From an uncultured Lutibacter sp. (GTDB lineage Bacteria; Bacteroidota; Bacteroidia; Flavobacteriales; Flavobacteriaceae): a stretch of 64,000 bases of DNA. The notes beneath the pieces were generated by a model. The model made no database searches. It worked only from the letters and a program-made list of their open reading frames with translations, and was not told the DNA's origin. Position numbers and translations under genes: made by a program. Position 1 is the stretch's first letter, and every line of letters starts with the position of its first letter. The DNA lies in NCBI RefSeq assembly GCF_947493565.1, contig NZ_CANLRG010000003.1:329365-393364 (forward strand). The letters run 5' to 3'. Below, one piece after another: positions 43,199-51,486 of the stretch.

Positions 43199-44650
43199 AT
43201 GAACAAAAAGAAAATAGTTATAGAACCTGTTACACGTGTGGAAGGACACGGAAAAGTAACCATTAAAATGAATGAAGAAGGCAAAGTTGAAGATGCTTTT
43301 TTACATATTGTTGAATTTAGAGGGTTTGAAAAATTTATCCAAGGTCATCCTTATTGGGAAGCACCTGTTTTGGTTCAACGCTTGTGTGGTATTTGCCCTG
43401 TAAGCCACCATATTGCTGCTGCCAAAGCCATTGACCAATTAGTTGGTGTAGATCCTGAAAATTTAACACCTACAGCAACTAAACTTCGTAAGTTATTACA
43501 TTACGGTCAAGTTTTTCAATCTCACTCTTTACACTTTTTCTATTTAGCCTCTCCAGATATATTATTTGGAATTGATGCTCCAGCAGAGAAAAGAAATATT
43601 GTTGCTGTAGCTACAGAAAACCAAGAACTTGCTAAAAAAGGCATCTTAATGCGCAAATTTGGGCAAGAAATTATTAAAGCATTGGCAGGGAAAAAAATAC
43701 ACGGAATTTTAGCAGTTCCAGGAGGTGTTCATAAAACATTTACAAAAGAAGAACGCGAGTACTTTTTAGATGGAAAACAAATTCCAAATGTAGATACTAT
43801 GATAGAATGGTCTAAAGAAATTATTGATTTTATGAAAGCTTATCATTTTGATAACGCACCATGGATTGATAATTTTGCTGCCTACCCATCTAACCATTTA
43901 GGTTTAGTACATAAAGAAACTGGAGCTATGGAATTATATGACGGCCGTTTACGTTCAATAGATTCAGAAGGAAATGAGCTATTAAACATAGAAGACATAG
44001 AGTATCGTTATCATTTCAAAGAAGCTGTTGAACCATGGTCATATCTAAAATTTCCATACATGACAAAATATGGAAGAGAAAATGGTTGGAATAGAGTTGG
44101 TCCATTAGCTCGTATAAACACTTGTTCTCATATTCCTACATATTATGCCGAAATTGAACGTCAAATTTTCAAGGCATATACACAAGACAAGCCTAATAAT
44201 ATGACCATGCATACACATTGGGCGCGTTTAATTGAAATGTTACATTGTGCCGAACTAATAAAAGAACTCTTATTAGATGAAGATTTAATGGGTACAGATT
44301 TAGTAACAAAAGGAACTCCTAGAAATAAAGGAATAGGAATTATTGAAGCTCCAAGGGGAACTCTTATTCACGAATATCATACCGATGACAAAGGCTTAAT
44401 TACTAAATGTAATTTAATAGTTTCAACTACACATAATAATGAAGCAATGAATAGAGGTGTTAGAACTATTGCAAATGAAGTTTTAAATCATAAACCAGAA
44501 ATTACAGAGCCTATGCTCAACCAAATTGAAATGGCTATAAGAGCATACGACCCTTGTTTAAGCTGTGCAACTCACGCGCTAGGACAAATGCCTTTAATAG
44601 TACAATTAGAAGATCTTCAAGGAAATTTATTAGATGAAAAAATTAGATAA
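43199..44650 (+). CDS. hoxH: NAD-reducing [NiFe]-hydrogenase large subunit HoxH
   Basis: A 483-residue catalytic subunit. The L1 motif RLCGICPVSHH supplies C63 and C66 and the L2 motif DPCLSCATH supplies C453 and C456, the four Ni-Fe ligands. The last 24 residues after H459 are the C-terminal extension that a maturation protease removes once nickel is inserted. The EPVTRVEGHGKV start is intact. With HoxF and HoxUY this forms a cytoplasmic NAD(P)-linked bidirectional hydrogenase, group 3d by subunit content. It overlaps the protease gene by 17 bases. CO/CN ligand assembly genes (hyp) are not in the window. Confidence 0.95.
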   Translation: MNKKKIVIEPVTRVEGHGKVTIKMNEEGKVEDAFLHIVEFRGFEKFIQGHPYWEAPVLVQRLCGICPVSHHIAAAKAIDQLVGVDPENLTPTATKLRKLLHYGQVFQSHSLHFFYLASPDILFGIDAPAEKRNIVAVATENQELAKKGILMRKFGQEIIKALAGKKIHGILAVPGGVHKTFTKEEREYFLDGKQIPNVDTMIEWSKEIIDFMKAYHFDNAPWIDNFAAYPSNHLGLVHKETGAMELYDGRLRSIDSEGNELLNIEDIEYRYHFKEAVEPWSYLKFPYMTKYGRENGWNRVGPLARINTCSHIPTYYAEIERQIFKAYTQDKPNNMTMHTHWARLIEMLHCAELIKELLLDEDLMGTDLVTKGTPRNKGIGIIEAPRGTLIHEYHTDDKGLITKCNLIVSTTHNNEAMNRGVRTIANEVLNHKPEITEPMLNQIEMAIRAYDPCLSCATHALGQMPLIVQLEDLQGNLLDEKIR

Positions 44651-45077
44651 CACCCTAATTATTGGAATAGGAAATAACACACGCCAAGATGATGGTCTTG
44701 GTTGGTGTTTTTTAGAACATTTAGAAAAAGAAGGTTATCATGAAGATAGCCTATTATACAAATATCAATTAATGGTGGAAGATGCAGAATTGATTGCCAA
44801 ATATGAGAAGGTCATTTTTGTTGATGCCTGTAAAACTCAACTAAATAACGGTTTTGAAATAGAACGTGTTTTGCCAGCTGAAAAAGTAGCCTTTTCAACT
44901 CATGAAGTGCCTCCCAATCAAATTTTAAACCTATGTGAAAACATTTATCAAAAAAAACCTAAATCTTATATCATAAAAATACAAGGATATGTTTGGGATA
45001 TTCAAATTGGACTTAGTAATGAAGCAACCGAAAATTTAAAAAAAACGGTTTCTTATTTTAAAAATTTTACTCCTTAA
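44634..45077 (+). CDS. hoxW: Hydrogenase maturation protease (HoxW/HycI family)
   Basis: A 147-residue endopeptidase that trims the HoxH C-terminus after nickel insertion. Visible family features: LIIGIGNNTRQDDGLGW with the metal-binding Asp at about 19/20, VDACK (Asp about 64) and STHEVPP with His at about 90. Its start overlaps the end of hoxH by 17 bases, so production is coupled to its substrate. It is the last recognisable gene of the hox cluster. Confidence 0.92.
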   Translation: MKKLDNTLIIGIGNNTRQDDGLGWCFLEHLEKEGYHEDSLLYKYQLMVEDAELIAKYEKVIFVDACKTQLNNGFEIERVLPAEKVAFSTHEVPPNQILNLCENIYQKKPKSYIIKIQGYVWDIQIGLSNEATENLKKTVSYFKNFTP

Positions 45078-45111
45078 AATCATTAAACTTGTATTCTAAC
45101 TTTCATTTAAA

Positions 45112-45246
45112 ATGCAAAAAGAATTTATTCCTAAATTGTTTGCTCTTTTAAAACAAGGAATATCTAAAGAAACATTAATTAAAGACATATTATCTAGTTT
45201 AATTGTAGGTATTTTCAATAAAGATTATAAAGTTGTTAAGATATAA
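45112..45246 (+). pseudogene. Truncated N-terminus, probably of a SulP-type anion transporter
   Basis: A 44-residue frame begins FIPKLFALLKQGISKETLIKDILSSLIVGI, read here in two parts: a cytoplasmic lead and the start of a first helix. From memory this matches SulP permeases, which continue VALPLAIAFAIASG. Here the likeness stops after VGI and ten unrelated residues lead to a stop. The break point (about 45213) is 12 bases from the stop of the DUF3307 gene on the other strand. A recombination that brought in the DUF3307/SatD pair probably removed the rest. A DUF2062 N-terminus is a less likely alternative. Confidence 0.5.
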
Positions 45247-45941
45247 TTATACCCCATCCCAACTAAAATTGCCAATCCAAAGCTAAACAAAGTACCAATT
45301 AAAATATATTCAGTAAGTTTTCTATCTTCAGATCTTGACAAGTCTCCAAACCTAAAAACAGACTTAGCAGCCAATAAAAACCCTATACCTTGCCAATTAT
45401 TTGTAATAATAAACACAAAAATAAAAAGACGCTCTAAAATACCTATATATTTTCCAGCATCATTTAACGACATTTCATTTGAATTGCTATTTAACTCCCA
45501 TTTAGAAATGATTAGCTTCATAACAATTGAAGCTACAATAGTTACAAGTAAAACAGCTATAATAAATAGTAACAATTGAGGCTTATAAAATATTGAAACA
45601 TCAACCTCATAAATTTCATAAATTCTCACTACTCCAAAAATTACCATTAAATGAGCCAATTGATCCCATAAAAATAGCCATCTAACATTTATTTTTTTTA
45701 TTAAATATAATTTGGATAAATCAATCAAATAATGAGAACAAACTATTATTAAAATTCCTAACCAATAATTAAAATTAAACTGAAGCGCAATTAGTAAAGC
45801 AATGGTGTGAATTAAAATATGCCAATATAAATATGGTGATTTGTATTTTTTATCTTCCTTGCTTTTAACCCATTTATTAGGCTGAAAAACAAAATCTCCA
45901 ACTATATGTGCCAAAAATAATTTTAAAACAAGTTCTAACAT
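45225..45941 (-). CDS. DUF3307 membrane protein
   Basis: A 238-residue integral membrane protein with about seven helices. The N-terminal LFLAHIVGDFVFQPNKWVKSK and HYLIDLSKLYL segments are the DUF3307 signature (conserved His and Asp residues near the membrane face). The C-terminal half has four further hydrophobic stretches. Function unknown. Its start overlaps the end of satD by 7 bases, so the two are translationally coupled. DUF3307 and SatD are commonly neighbours in Bacteroidota. Confidence 0.85.
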   Translation of the reverse strand: MLELVLKLFLAHIVGDFVFQPNKWVKSKEDKKYKSPYLYWHILIHTIALLIALQFNFNYWLGILIIVCSHYLIDLSKLYLIKKINVRWLFLWDQLAHLMVIFGVVRIYEIYEVDVSIFYKPQLLLFIIAVLLVTIVASIVMKLIISKWELNSNSNEMSLNDAGKYIGILERLFIFVFIITNNWQGIGFLLAAKSVFRFGDLSRSEDRKLTEYILIGTLFSFGLAILVGMGYNYILTTL

Positions 45942-46537
45942 AATTTTGTTATTTGATTTCTATAATAACGTTCCATTTTCATAATTTCATCAAATCCTGC
46001 TATTTTTAAACTTTTACTAACTGAACTTTGTGTTTTATGTAACATATTAGCCATTTGTTTTTGAGTAGAATTAGGATTTTCAATGGATACTTTAACTATT
46101 TCAGCAGATTTTTGAGTCCATCTATTTATGGTTAATTGTGCTAAATCAAATGCTAAATTCATTTGAATATCAAAATCAGGAAAAGGTGATTTAATGGCTA
46201 AAATACTTTTCCTTAAATTTTCAAAACATTCTCCTGAATTGATAAATACACTTCCGTTTGAAGCTGTTATTTTTTCTGAAATATAAGACTTTTCTCCAAT
46301 ACCAATAGCCAGTCTAACATCTAATCCTTCAATACTTCTTATACATGCTTTTATATAAATTGCAGCTAATAAAGCTTTTTTTGGTGGTACTTCTAATTGA
46401 AAACTATCGCCCCTATAAATTTCCCATTGCAAGGGTTCTAAACCATAGTTGTTTAAAACACTTTTTAGAATTGGCATCCAGTATTGAGGCTTAATATTTC
46501 TAGAATTTATAATATCTCCTGTTATTACACTTGTCAT
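45935..46537 (-). CDS. SatD family protein with C-terminal winged-helix
   Basis: A 200-residue soluble protein. Residues 1-140 match SatD (SVITGDIINSR start, YRGDSFQLEV, RLAIGIG). Residues 145-190 form a helix-turn-helix (NSTQKQMANMLHKTQSSVSKSLKIAG). SatD was named from a Streptococcus mutans acid-tolerance locus; its biochemistry is not known. The N-terminal part resembles a nucleotide cyclase/GGDEF-like ferredoxin fold, but no catalytic signature is seen. The presence of an HTH and of three repeats at its own promoter suggests it regulates itself and DUF3307. Confidence 0.82.
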   Translation of the reverse strand: MTSVITGDIINSRNIKPQYWMPILKSVLNNYGLEPLQWEIYRGDSFQLEVPPKKALLAAIYIKACIRSIEGLDVRLAIGIGEKSYISEKITASNGSVFINSGECFENLRKSILAIKSPFPDFDIQMNLAFDLAQLTINRWTQKSAEIVKVSIENPNSTQKQMANMLHKTQSSVSKSLKIAGFDEIMKMERYYRNQITKLC

Positions 46538-46560
46538 TTAATATTTTTTTGAATATAAAT

Positions 46561-46568
46561 CAAATATA
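46561..46568 (-). promoter_or_regulatory. -7 promoter box of the satD-DUF3307 operon
   Basis: The minus strand reads TATATTTG, an exact TAnnTTTG match, 23 bases upstream of the satD ATG. The first 28-bp repeat begins 11 bases further upstream. Confidence 0.65.
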
Positions 46569-46579
46569 CATAATTTAAT

Positions 46580-46663
46580 TCAAAATATAACCTTTAAAGT
46601 GAATAACTCAAAATATAACCTTTATAATGAATAATTTAATATACAACCTATAAGGTGAATAAA
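46580..46663. repeat. Three tandem 28-bp direct repeats at the satD promoter (candidate operator)
   Basis: Units at 46580-46607, 46608-46635 and 46636-46663 are exactly 28 bases each, without spacers. Units 1 and 2 differ at only three positions; unit 3 is more diverged. Each contains an A-A-C-C-T core followed by GTGAATAA or ATGAATAA. The core ACCTWTAARGT is itself a near-palindrome and is perfect in unit 3 (ACCT-ATA-AGGT). The array covers the region upstream of the satD -7 box. It is best read as binding sites on one face of the helix for a transcription factor, perhaps SatD itself. Confidence 0.75.
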
Positions 46664-46664
46664 A

Positions 46665-47090
46665 TTATTTCCCAAAAGCTGTAAGAACTAAGCTTCTGGA
46701 GCCTCCTGAATTTCTGTGCTCACATAAATAAATTCCTTGCCAAACACCCAAATTTAAACTTCCATTTGTAATAGGTATTTGAATAGAACATCCTAACAAT
46801 GAATTTTTTATATGTGCAGGCATATCGTCTAAGCCTTCATAGGTATGAATAAAATACGGCATGTTTTCTGGCACTAAATGATTAAAATGACTTTCAAAAT
46901 CTTTTCTTACCGTAGCATCAGCATTTTCATTTATTGTTAAACTAGCCGAAGTGTGTTTTATAAACACATGTAGCTGACCAATACTTATGTTTTTTATTTC
47001 TGGAATTACTGCCAGTACTTCTTCTGTAATTAAATGAAACCCTCTATTTTTAGGTTTTAAATTCAACTCTTTTTGATAAAATTTCATCAT
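46665..47090 (-). CDS. YjbQ family protein (UPF0047)
   Basis: A 141-residue protein of the YjbQ/UPF0047 family, sometimes called secondary thiamine-phosphate synthase. Visible: FIKHTSASLTINENADATVRKDFESHFNHLVPE, the metal-site histidines in AHIKNSLLGCS, and GVWQGIYLCEHRNSGGSRS. The thiamine-phosphate synthase activity known for some members is weak and the physiological role is unclear. Last gene of a chain with the 2-hydroxyglutarate oxidase gene (2-base gap). Two adjacent Met codons make the start ambiguous by one residue. Confidence 0.9.
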   Translation of the reverse strand: MMKFYQKELNLKPKNRGFHLITEEVLAVIPEIKNISIGQLHVFIKHTSASLTINENADATVRKDFESHFNHLVPENMPYFIHTYEGLDDMPAHIKNSLLGCSIQIPITNGSLNLGVWQGIYLCEHRNSGGSRSLVLTAFGK

Positions 47091-47092
47091 TT

Positions 47093-48289
47093 TTATATTT
47101 TATCAATAATTTCATCTGCGATAGCCAAGCAGGCTGTAGCTGCTGGAGATGGAGCATTTATCACATGAATGTTATTATTTTTCTTTTCTATTTTAAAATC
47201 ATCAACCATATTTCCATTGAAGTCTATTGCTTGCGCTCTAACTCCTGACCTAGTTGGTTGCACATCTTCAACTGTTAAAGAAGGCATCATTTTCTGTAAT
47301 TCTTTTACAAATAAATGTTTTGAAAAAGCACGCTTATACTCATCAATTCCTTTTCTCCAATGCCTTCCAAATAATTTCCAAGTTCCTTTAAAAGTTAATG
47401 CTTCTAAAGTATCTTTTAAATTAAAACTATTTTTTTGATAGCCTTCTCTTTTAAATGTAAAAACCGCATTAGGACCACACTCAATACTTCCATCAACCAT
47501 TCTAGTAAAGTGAACTCCTAAAAATGGAAATTTGGGATTGGGAACAGGGTAAACTAAATTTTTAATTTTATGCGAAGCTTCGGATTTTAATTCGTAATAA
47601 TCCCCTCTAAAACCAACAATTCTTAAATCTAATTTTAAGTCATCTTTTTGCGCAATTCTATCAGATTGCAGTCCACCACAAAATAATACTTGATCTGCAC
47701 TAAAATTACCTTTTGTAGTTTTGAGTTCGGTACCATTATTTAAAGAATTAATACCAATAACTTCACAAGAAGAAAAAAGTTTACTTTTTAAATTGATTTT
47801 TGTTATTTCTTTAACAAAGGAATTGCAAACACCCACATAATCAATAATTCCAGCTGTTGGAACCCAAATGGCTTTTATTCCTTTTATATAAGGCTCTTTT
47901 TGAGTTATTTCATCTGCATTTAAAAAACAAATTCCTTCGGTTTCATTTTTAACACCTCGTCTATAAACATCTTCTAAAATTGGGAGTTCCTGACTGGTAG
48001 TAGCCACTATAATTTTTCCACAAACATCATGTTTTACATTAGTTTTTTTGGCAAACTCCACTAATTGTTGGTGACCATTTTTACAGTTTTTAGCTTTATA
48101 ACTTCCTGGTTTATAATAAATCCCCGAATGCATTACACCTGAATTTCTTCCAGTTTGGTGTTTTCCAACTTCATTCTCTTTTTCTAAAATAGCAATTGAT
48201 TTTTTTGGAAATTTTAACTGAAGTTTGTACGCTGATGCTAACCCTACGATACCTCCACCAACAACAATAAAATTATATTTATTGAACAT
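47093..48289 (-). CDS. lhgO: L-2-hydroxyglutarate oxidase
   Basis: A 398-residue FAD enzyme of the DAO family. The dinucleotide-binding VVGGGIVGLASAY is at residues 8-20, GRNSGVMHSGIYYKPGSYKAKNC (about 47-70) is the LhgO signature, and RPTRSGVRAQAID near the end closes the FAD site. It oxidises L-2-hydroxyglutarate to 2-oxoglutarate, passing electrons to oxygen or the quinone pool as a metabolite-repair step. Its start overlaps the MFS gene by 11 bases and yjbQ follows at once, so the three are one operon. Confidence 0.92.
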   Translation of the reverse strand: MFNKYNFIVVGGGIVGLASAYKLQLKFPKKSIAILEKENEVGKHQTGRNSGVMHSGIYYKPGSYKAKNCKNGHQQLVEFAKKTNVKHDVCGKIIVATTSQELPILEDVYRRGVKNETEGICFLNADEITQKEPYIKGIKAIWVPTAGIIDYVGVCNSFVKEITKINLKSKLFSSCEVIGINSLNNGTELKTTKGNFSADQVLFCGGLQSDRIAQKDDLKLDLRIVGFRGDYYELKSEASHKIKNLVYPVPNPKFPFLGVHFTRMVDGSIECGPNAVFTFKREGYQKNSFNLKDTLEALTFKGTWKLFGRHWRKGIDEYKRAFSKHLFVKELQKMMPSLTVEDVQPTRSGVRAQAIDFNGNMVDDFKIEKKNNNIHVINAPSPAATACLAIADEIIDKI

Positions 48290-49589
48290 ATTTTGTTTTT
48301 CCTACAAAGTTCAGTAAAACAAAAGATATTAAAAAGAAAACTGCTAAAAACAATACACTATATTGCATAGATCCTGTTAAAGAATTTAGCAATCCAAAAA
48401 CAATCATACCAAATACAATGGCTATTTTTTCAGTAACATCAAAAAAGCTAAAATAGGTAGCATGGTCTTGTGTTTCAGGCAACAATTTAGAATATGTAGA
48501 ACGCGAAAGCGACTGAATTGCTCCCATTACTAAACCAATAAGAGCTCCTAAACCATAAAAATAAAAATGAACATACTCTTGCTCCTTATCTAATAAAAAA
48601 GCTACAAAACAAACAATTGTCCATATAGCTATGGTAATTTTTAAAGTGGAGATATTTCCAATTTTATCTGAAACTCTTGAAAAGAGGAAAGCTCCAAAAA
48701 TAGCTACAATTTGAACCAATAAAATAACCGCAATTAAATCTGTAGTTGGCAATCCTAACTCTCTACTTCCAAAAATTCCAGCCATTAAAATAATTGTTTG
48801 AACTCCCACACTGTACATAAAAAATGAGGTTAAGAAAAATTTTAATTCAGGATGTTGTTTCAACTCCAACCCTACTACTTTTAATTCATGTAAGCCTTTC
48901 CAAATAAAGTCTTTAGCAGGTTTTTTATTATAAACATTATTAGGCAATTTTGCATAGGTAATATGTGCAAATCCAAACCACCATATTCCAACAATTAAAA
49001 AAGTTAGTCGAGATGCAAAACCTGCTCCTGGCAATCCAAATAATTCAGGTTTATTTATCATTATTAAACTTAATAAAAGTAATAAAATAGAGCCCGAATA
49101 TCCAAAAATAAATCCTTTAGCACTAACATCATCTTGTTGTTCAGGATAGGCTACTTCGGGCAAATATGCATTATAAAAAACAATACTTCCCCAAAAACCA
49201 ATACTAGCTAAAATTGTAAATAATATTCCAACCCATAATGTTTCTTCACCTTTAAAAAAGAATAAGCTCATTACTGAAAGCGAACCTAATAAACAGAATC
49301 CTTTTAAAAACTTCAATTTATTTCCTGTGTAATCTGCGATACCCGATAAAATTGGAGAAATAAAAGCAACAATTAAAAAAGAAAAAGCTAAGGTATAATC
49401 ATATAAAGTAGTTGGATTCCATTGAGTACCTAAAAAGTTTAATTTTCCTTCAATATTTGAAAAAGAAGCTGTTAAACTACTGTAATAAATTGGAAAAACA
49501 GCTGTACTTATAACTAATGAATAAACTGAGTTTGCCCAATCGTAAAATGCCCAAGCATTTATTAATTTTTTATTTCCTTTTTGTAACAT
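48279..49589 (-). CDS. MFS transporter, UMF1/Atg22-like
   Basis: A 436-residue membrane protein with 12 expected helices. NAWAFYDWANSVYSLVISTAVFPIYY at residues 10-35 is the UMF1/Atg22 N-terminal signature, with GIADYTGNKLKFLK in the first inter-helix loop and GAIQSLSRSTYSKLLPETQ in the second half. Relatives export amino acids or other metabolites; substrate unknown. Translationally coupled to lhgO (11-base overlap), so it may move a related dicarboxylate or a by-product. Confidence 0.88.
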   Translation of the reverse strand: MLQKGNKKLINAWAFYDWANSVYSLVISTAVFPIYYSSLTASFSNIEGKLNFLGTQWNPTTLYDYTLAFSFLIVAFISPILSGIADYTGNKLKFLKGFCLLGSLSVMSLFFFKGEETLWVGILFTILASIGFWGSIVFYNAYLPEVAYPEQQDDVSAKGFIFGYSGSILLLLLSLIMINKPELFGLPGAGFASRLTFLIVGIWWFGFAHITYAKLPNNVYNKKPAKDFIWKGLHELKVVGLELKQHPELKFFLTSFFMYSVGVQTIILMAGIFGSRELGLPTTDLIAVILLVQIVAIFGAFLFSRVSDKIGNISTLKITIAIWTIVCFVAFLLDKEQEYVHFYFYGLGALIGLVMGAIQSLSRSTYSKLLPETQDHATYFSFFDVTEKIAIVFGMIVFGLLNSLTGSMQYSVLFLAVFFLISFVLLNFVGKTKYVQ

Positions 49590-49601
49590 ACTATTTAAAC
49601 T

Positions 49602-49632
49602 AAAAAAACCGTACTCAAAATTGAGAACGGTT
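49602..49632 (-). terminator. Terminator of the M48 protease gene
   Basis: An inverted repeat (AACCGT then CTCAA at 49607-49618, with the complement at 49621-49632 and one mismatched pair) is followed on the minus strand by seven T. It lies 46 bases beyond the M48 stop and just ahead of the MFS gene. Confidence 0.75.
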
Positions 49633-49678
49633 TACAATATACTATAAAAATTCTTTTATGAATTTTAATTTCTTAAAA

Positions 49679-50485
49679 CTACTGTGCATTATATTTATTT
49701 GCTAGCTCTATTGCTGTTGGTAAATATGCTTTTAAGTTTTTTATTCTAGTTTCGTTAGAAGGGTGCGTACTTAAAAACTCAGGAGGCGCGCTTCCACTAT
49801 TTGCTCTTTGACTCATTCTAATCCAAACATTAATTGCTTCTTGAGGTTGGTAACCTGCCATTATCATAAAAACCATCCCCAATTTATCTGCTTCCGTTTC
49901 ATGAGTTCTGCTATACGCTAGCATTCCAACTTGAGAACCTATTCCATAAATAGTATTCCATAATTGTTTTGCTTTAGGATCTTTATTATTAGTTCCTAAA
50001 GCTACAGCAACTCCACCTAATTGTTGACCATAAGCACTTGTCATACGTTCTTGCCCATGTTTGGCAAAAGCATGAGCAACTTCATGTCCCATAACCGCAG
50101 CTATACCATCTGTATTATCACATATTGGTAATATTCCTGTATAAAAAACTACTTTGCCACCAGGCATACACCAAGCATTTACTGTTTTATCTTCAATTAA
50201 ATTGAATTCCCATCTATAAGCATTTGCTTCTGCAACCATACCATTTGCTCGCATGAACTTATCTACAGCTTTTGAAATGTTTAAACCTACTTTTTGAACT
50301 TCATTGGTCATTTTTGCATTAGTTGATAGTTTGTTCTCTTTTAAAAACCCTTCATATTGAGCAAAGCTTGCAGGTAAAATTTCAGCATCATTCATGATAT
50401 TAACTCTTTTTCTACCTGTTATTGGTACCGTACTGCAACTAACTATAAAAAGTGTAACTATTGCTAAGGAAATTAATTTTTTCAT
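49679..50485 (-). CDS. M48 family metalloprotease, lipoprotein
   Basis: A 268-residue membrane-attached zinc protease of the Oma1/BepA-like M48 branch. A lipoprotein signal ends at C17 (IVSC). The HEXXH motif is H134-E135-V-A-H138, and the third zinc ligand is Glu about 196 in RTHETEAD. No membrane helices besides the signal are seen, as in outer-membrane-associated members such as LoiP/YcaL. It probably degrades misfolded envelope proteins. It has its own promoter box and an intrinsic terminator. Confidence 0.92.
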   Translation of the reverse strand: MKKLISLAIVTLFIVSCSTVPITGRKRVNIMNDAEILPASFAQYEGFLKENKLSTNAKMTNEVQKVGLNISKAVDKFMRANGMVAEANAYRWEFNLIEDKTVNAWCMPGGKVVFYTGILPICDNTDGIAAVMGHEVAHAFAKHGQERMTSAYGQQLGGVAVALGTNNKDPKAKQLWNTIYGIGSQVGMLAYSRTHETEADKLGMVFMIMAGYQPQEAINVWIRMSQRANSGSAPPEFLSTHPSNETRIKNLKAYLPTAIELANKYNAQ

Positions 50486-50542
50486 TTTTCAGTTTTTTTA
50501 TTGGGTGAGTATTTATAAAATTACAAATTCTATCTTTATACG

Positions 50543-50550
50543 CAAATTTA
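50543..50550 (-). promoter_or_regulatory. -7 promoter box of the M48 protease gene
   Basis: The minus strand reads TAAATTTG, an exact match to TAnnTTTG, 58 bases before the ATG. It overlaps the presumed promoter of the divergent hydrolase gene, for which a TATCTTTA box is seen at 50531-50538. Confidence 0.5.
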
Positions 50551-50558
50551 AAATTTTT

Positions 50559-51440
50559 ATGAAACAAAGTACCCCTACTAATTTAAAGAAATCAAAAAAC
50601 ATTTCTCAAATACCAAAATCTATCATTTTAACAGGAAAAATACTTCAAAGTATCTCTTTACATCTTGCTACACTATATGCTGTAAAACTTTTTAGAACTC
50701 CAATAAAGCATAAACCTCCTAAACGTGAAGAAATGATGGCTAAAAGTGCTCAAAAAGAAATGATTTTAATTCCTGAAATTGGCAAAAAAATAATGCTGTA
50801 CTCTTATGGATATTCCAAAAGAAAGGTTTTATTAATTCACGGTTGGTCTGGAAGAGGAACTCAACTCTATAAAATTGCTGACAAATTGTTAGAAAATGGA
50901 TTAATGACCATTAGTTTTGATGCTCCTGCTCATGGAAATTCAGAAAGTAAAACTACTATGATGACAGAATTTATAGCTTCAGCTAAATTTTTAGAACAAA
51001 AATATGGTCCTTTTGAAATTATAATTGGACACTCTTTAGGAGGTATGGCTACTTTAAATAGTATAAAACAAGGAGTATTTACTAAAAAAGCAGTAATTAT
51101 TGGTGCTGGTGACATTATAACAGATATTATTGCCGCTTTTATAAATAAATTGGATTTAAATCCAAAAATTATTCATAAAATGAAAAATTATTTCTTTAAA
51201 AAATTTGGAGAAAATATTGACAATTATTCAACTAGTGAAGCTGCTAAAAAAGTAAATATTCCAACATTAATAATTCATGATACTAATGATAAAGAGGTTC
51301 CTGTAAGCTGCGCTATAAATATTAGAAAATATGCTAAAAAAGGTGAGCTTTTAATTACGAACAGTTTAGGGCATACTCGAATTTTAAAAGATGATTATGT
51401 AATTTCAAAAATTTTAGATTTTATACTCAAAGAAAAATAA
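50559..51440 (+). CDS. Alpha/beta hydrolase
   Basis: A 293-residue protein with a basic N-terminal tail, one possible helix (about 22-42), and an alpha/beta-hydrolase core. Visible are the oxyanion LIHGWSGRG, FDAPAHGNSE, the nucleophile GHSLGG (serine about 159), HDTNDKEVP with the acid, and LGHTRIL with the histidine. The start at 50559 is chosen because an upstream in-frame extension from 50394 would overlap the divergent M48 gene and read through its promoter. Substrate unknown; serine-aminopeptidase-like or lipase-like. Confidence 0.85.
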   Translation: MKQSTPTNLKKSKNISQIPKSIILTGKILQSISLHLATLYAVKLFRTPIKHKPPKREEMMAKSAQKEMILIPEIGKKIMLYSYGYSKRKVLLIHGWSGRGTQLYKIADKLLENGLMTISFDAPAHGNSESKTTMMTEFIASAKFLEQKYGPFEIIIGHSLGGMATLNSIKQGVFTKKAVIIGAGDIITDIIAAFINKLDLNPKIIHKMKNYFFKKFGENIDNYSTSEAAKKVNIPTLIIHDTNDKEVPVSCAINIRKYAKKGELLITNSLGHTRILKDDYVISKILDFILKEK

Positions 51441-51456
51441 CTCATTCTTTTTTAAG

Positions 51457-51464
51457 TAAATTTG
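51457..51464 (+). promoter_or_regulatory. -7 promoter box of the multihaem lipoprotein gene
   Basis: TAAATTTG matches TAnnTTTG exactly and ends 22 bases before the TTG start at 51487, which supports that start. Confidence 0.6.
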
Positions 51465-51486
51465 TAGCTAATTTAAATATCTAAAC

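Noticed and set aside
38152..44650. Genes as part of respiratory complex I (NuoE/F/G)
   Set aside because: The HoxF and HoxU domains are Nuo-like, but HoxY-type and HoxH-type hydrogenase sequences with Ni-Fe cysteines and a maturation protease follow directly, and no membrane Nuo subunits are present.
46580..46663. Could the three repeats be a tiny CRISPR array?
   Set aside because: The units follow each other without spacers, no cas genes are near, and they sit in a promoter. Operator-type repeats fit better.
50394..50558. N-terminal extension of the hydrolase from 50394
   Set aside because: It overlaps the divergent M48 gene start by 92 bases and runs through its promoter; the ATG at 50559 gives a normal start.
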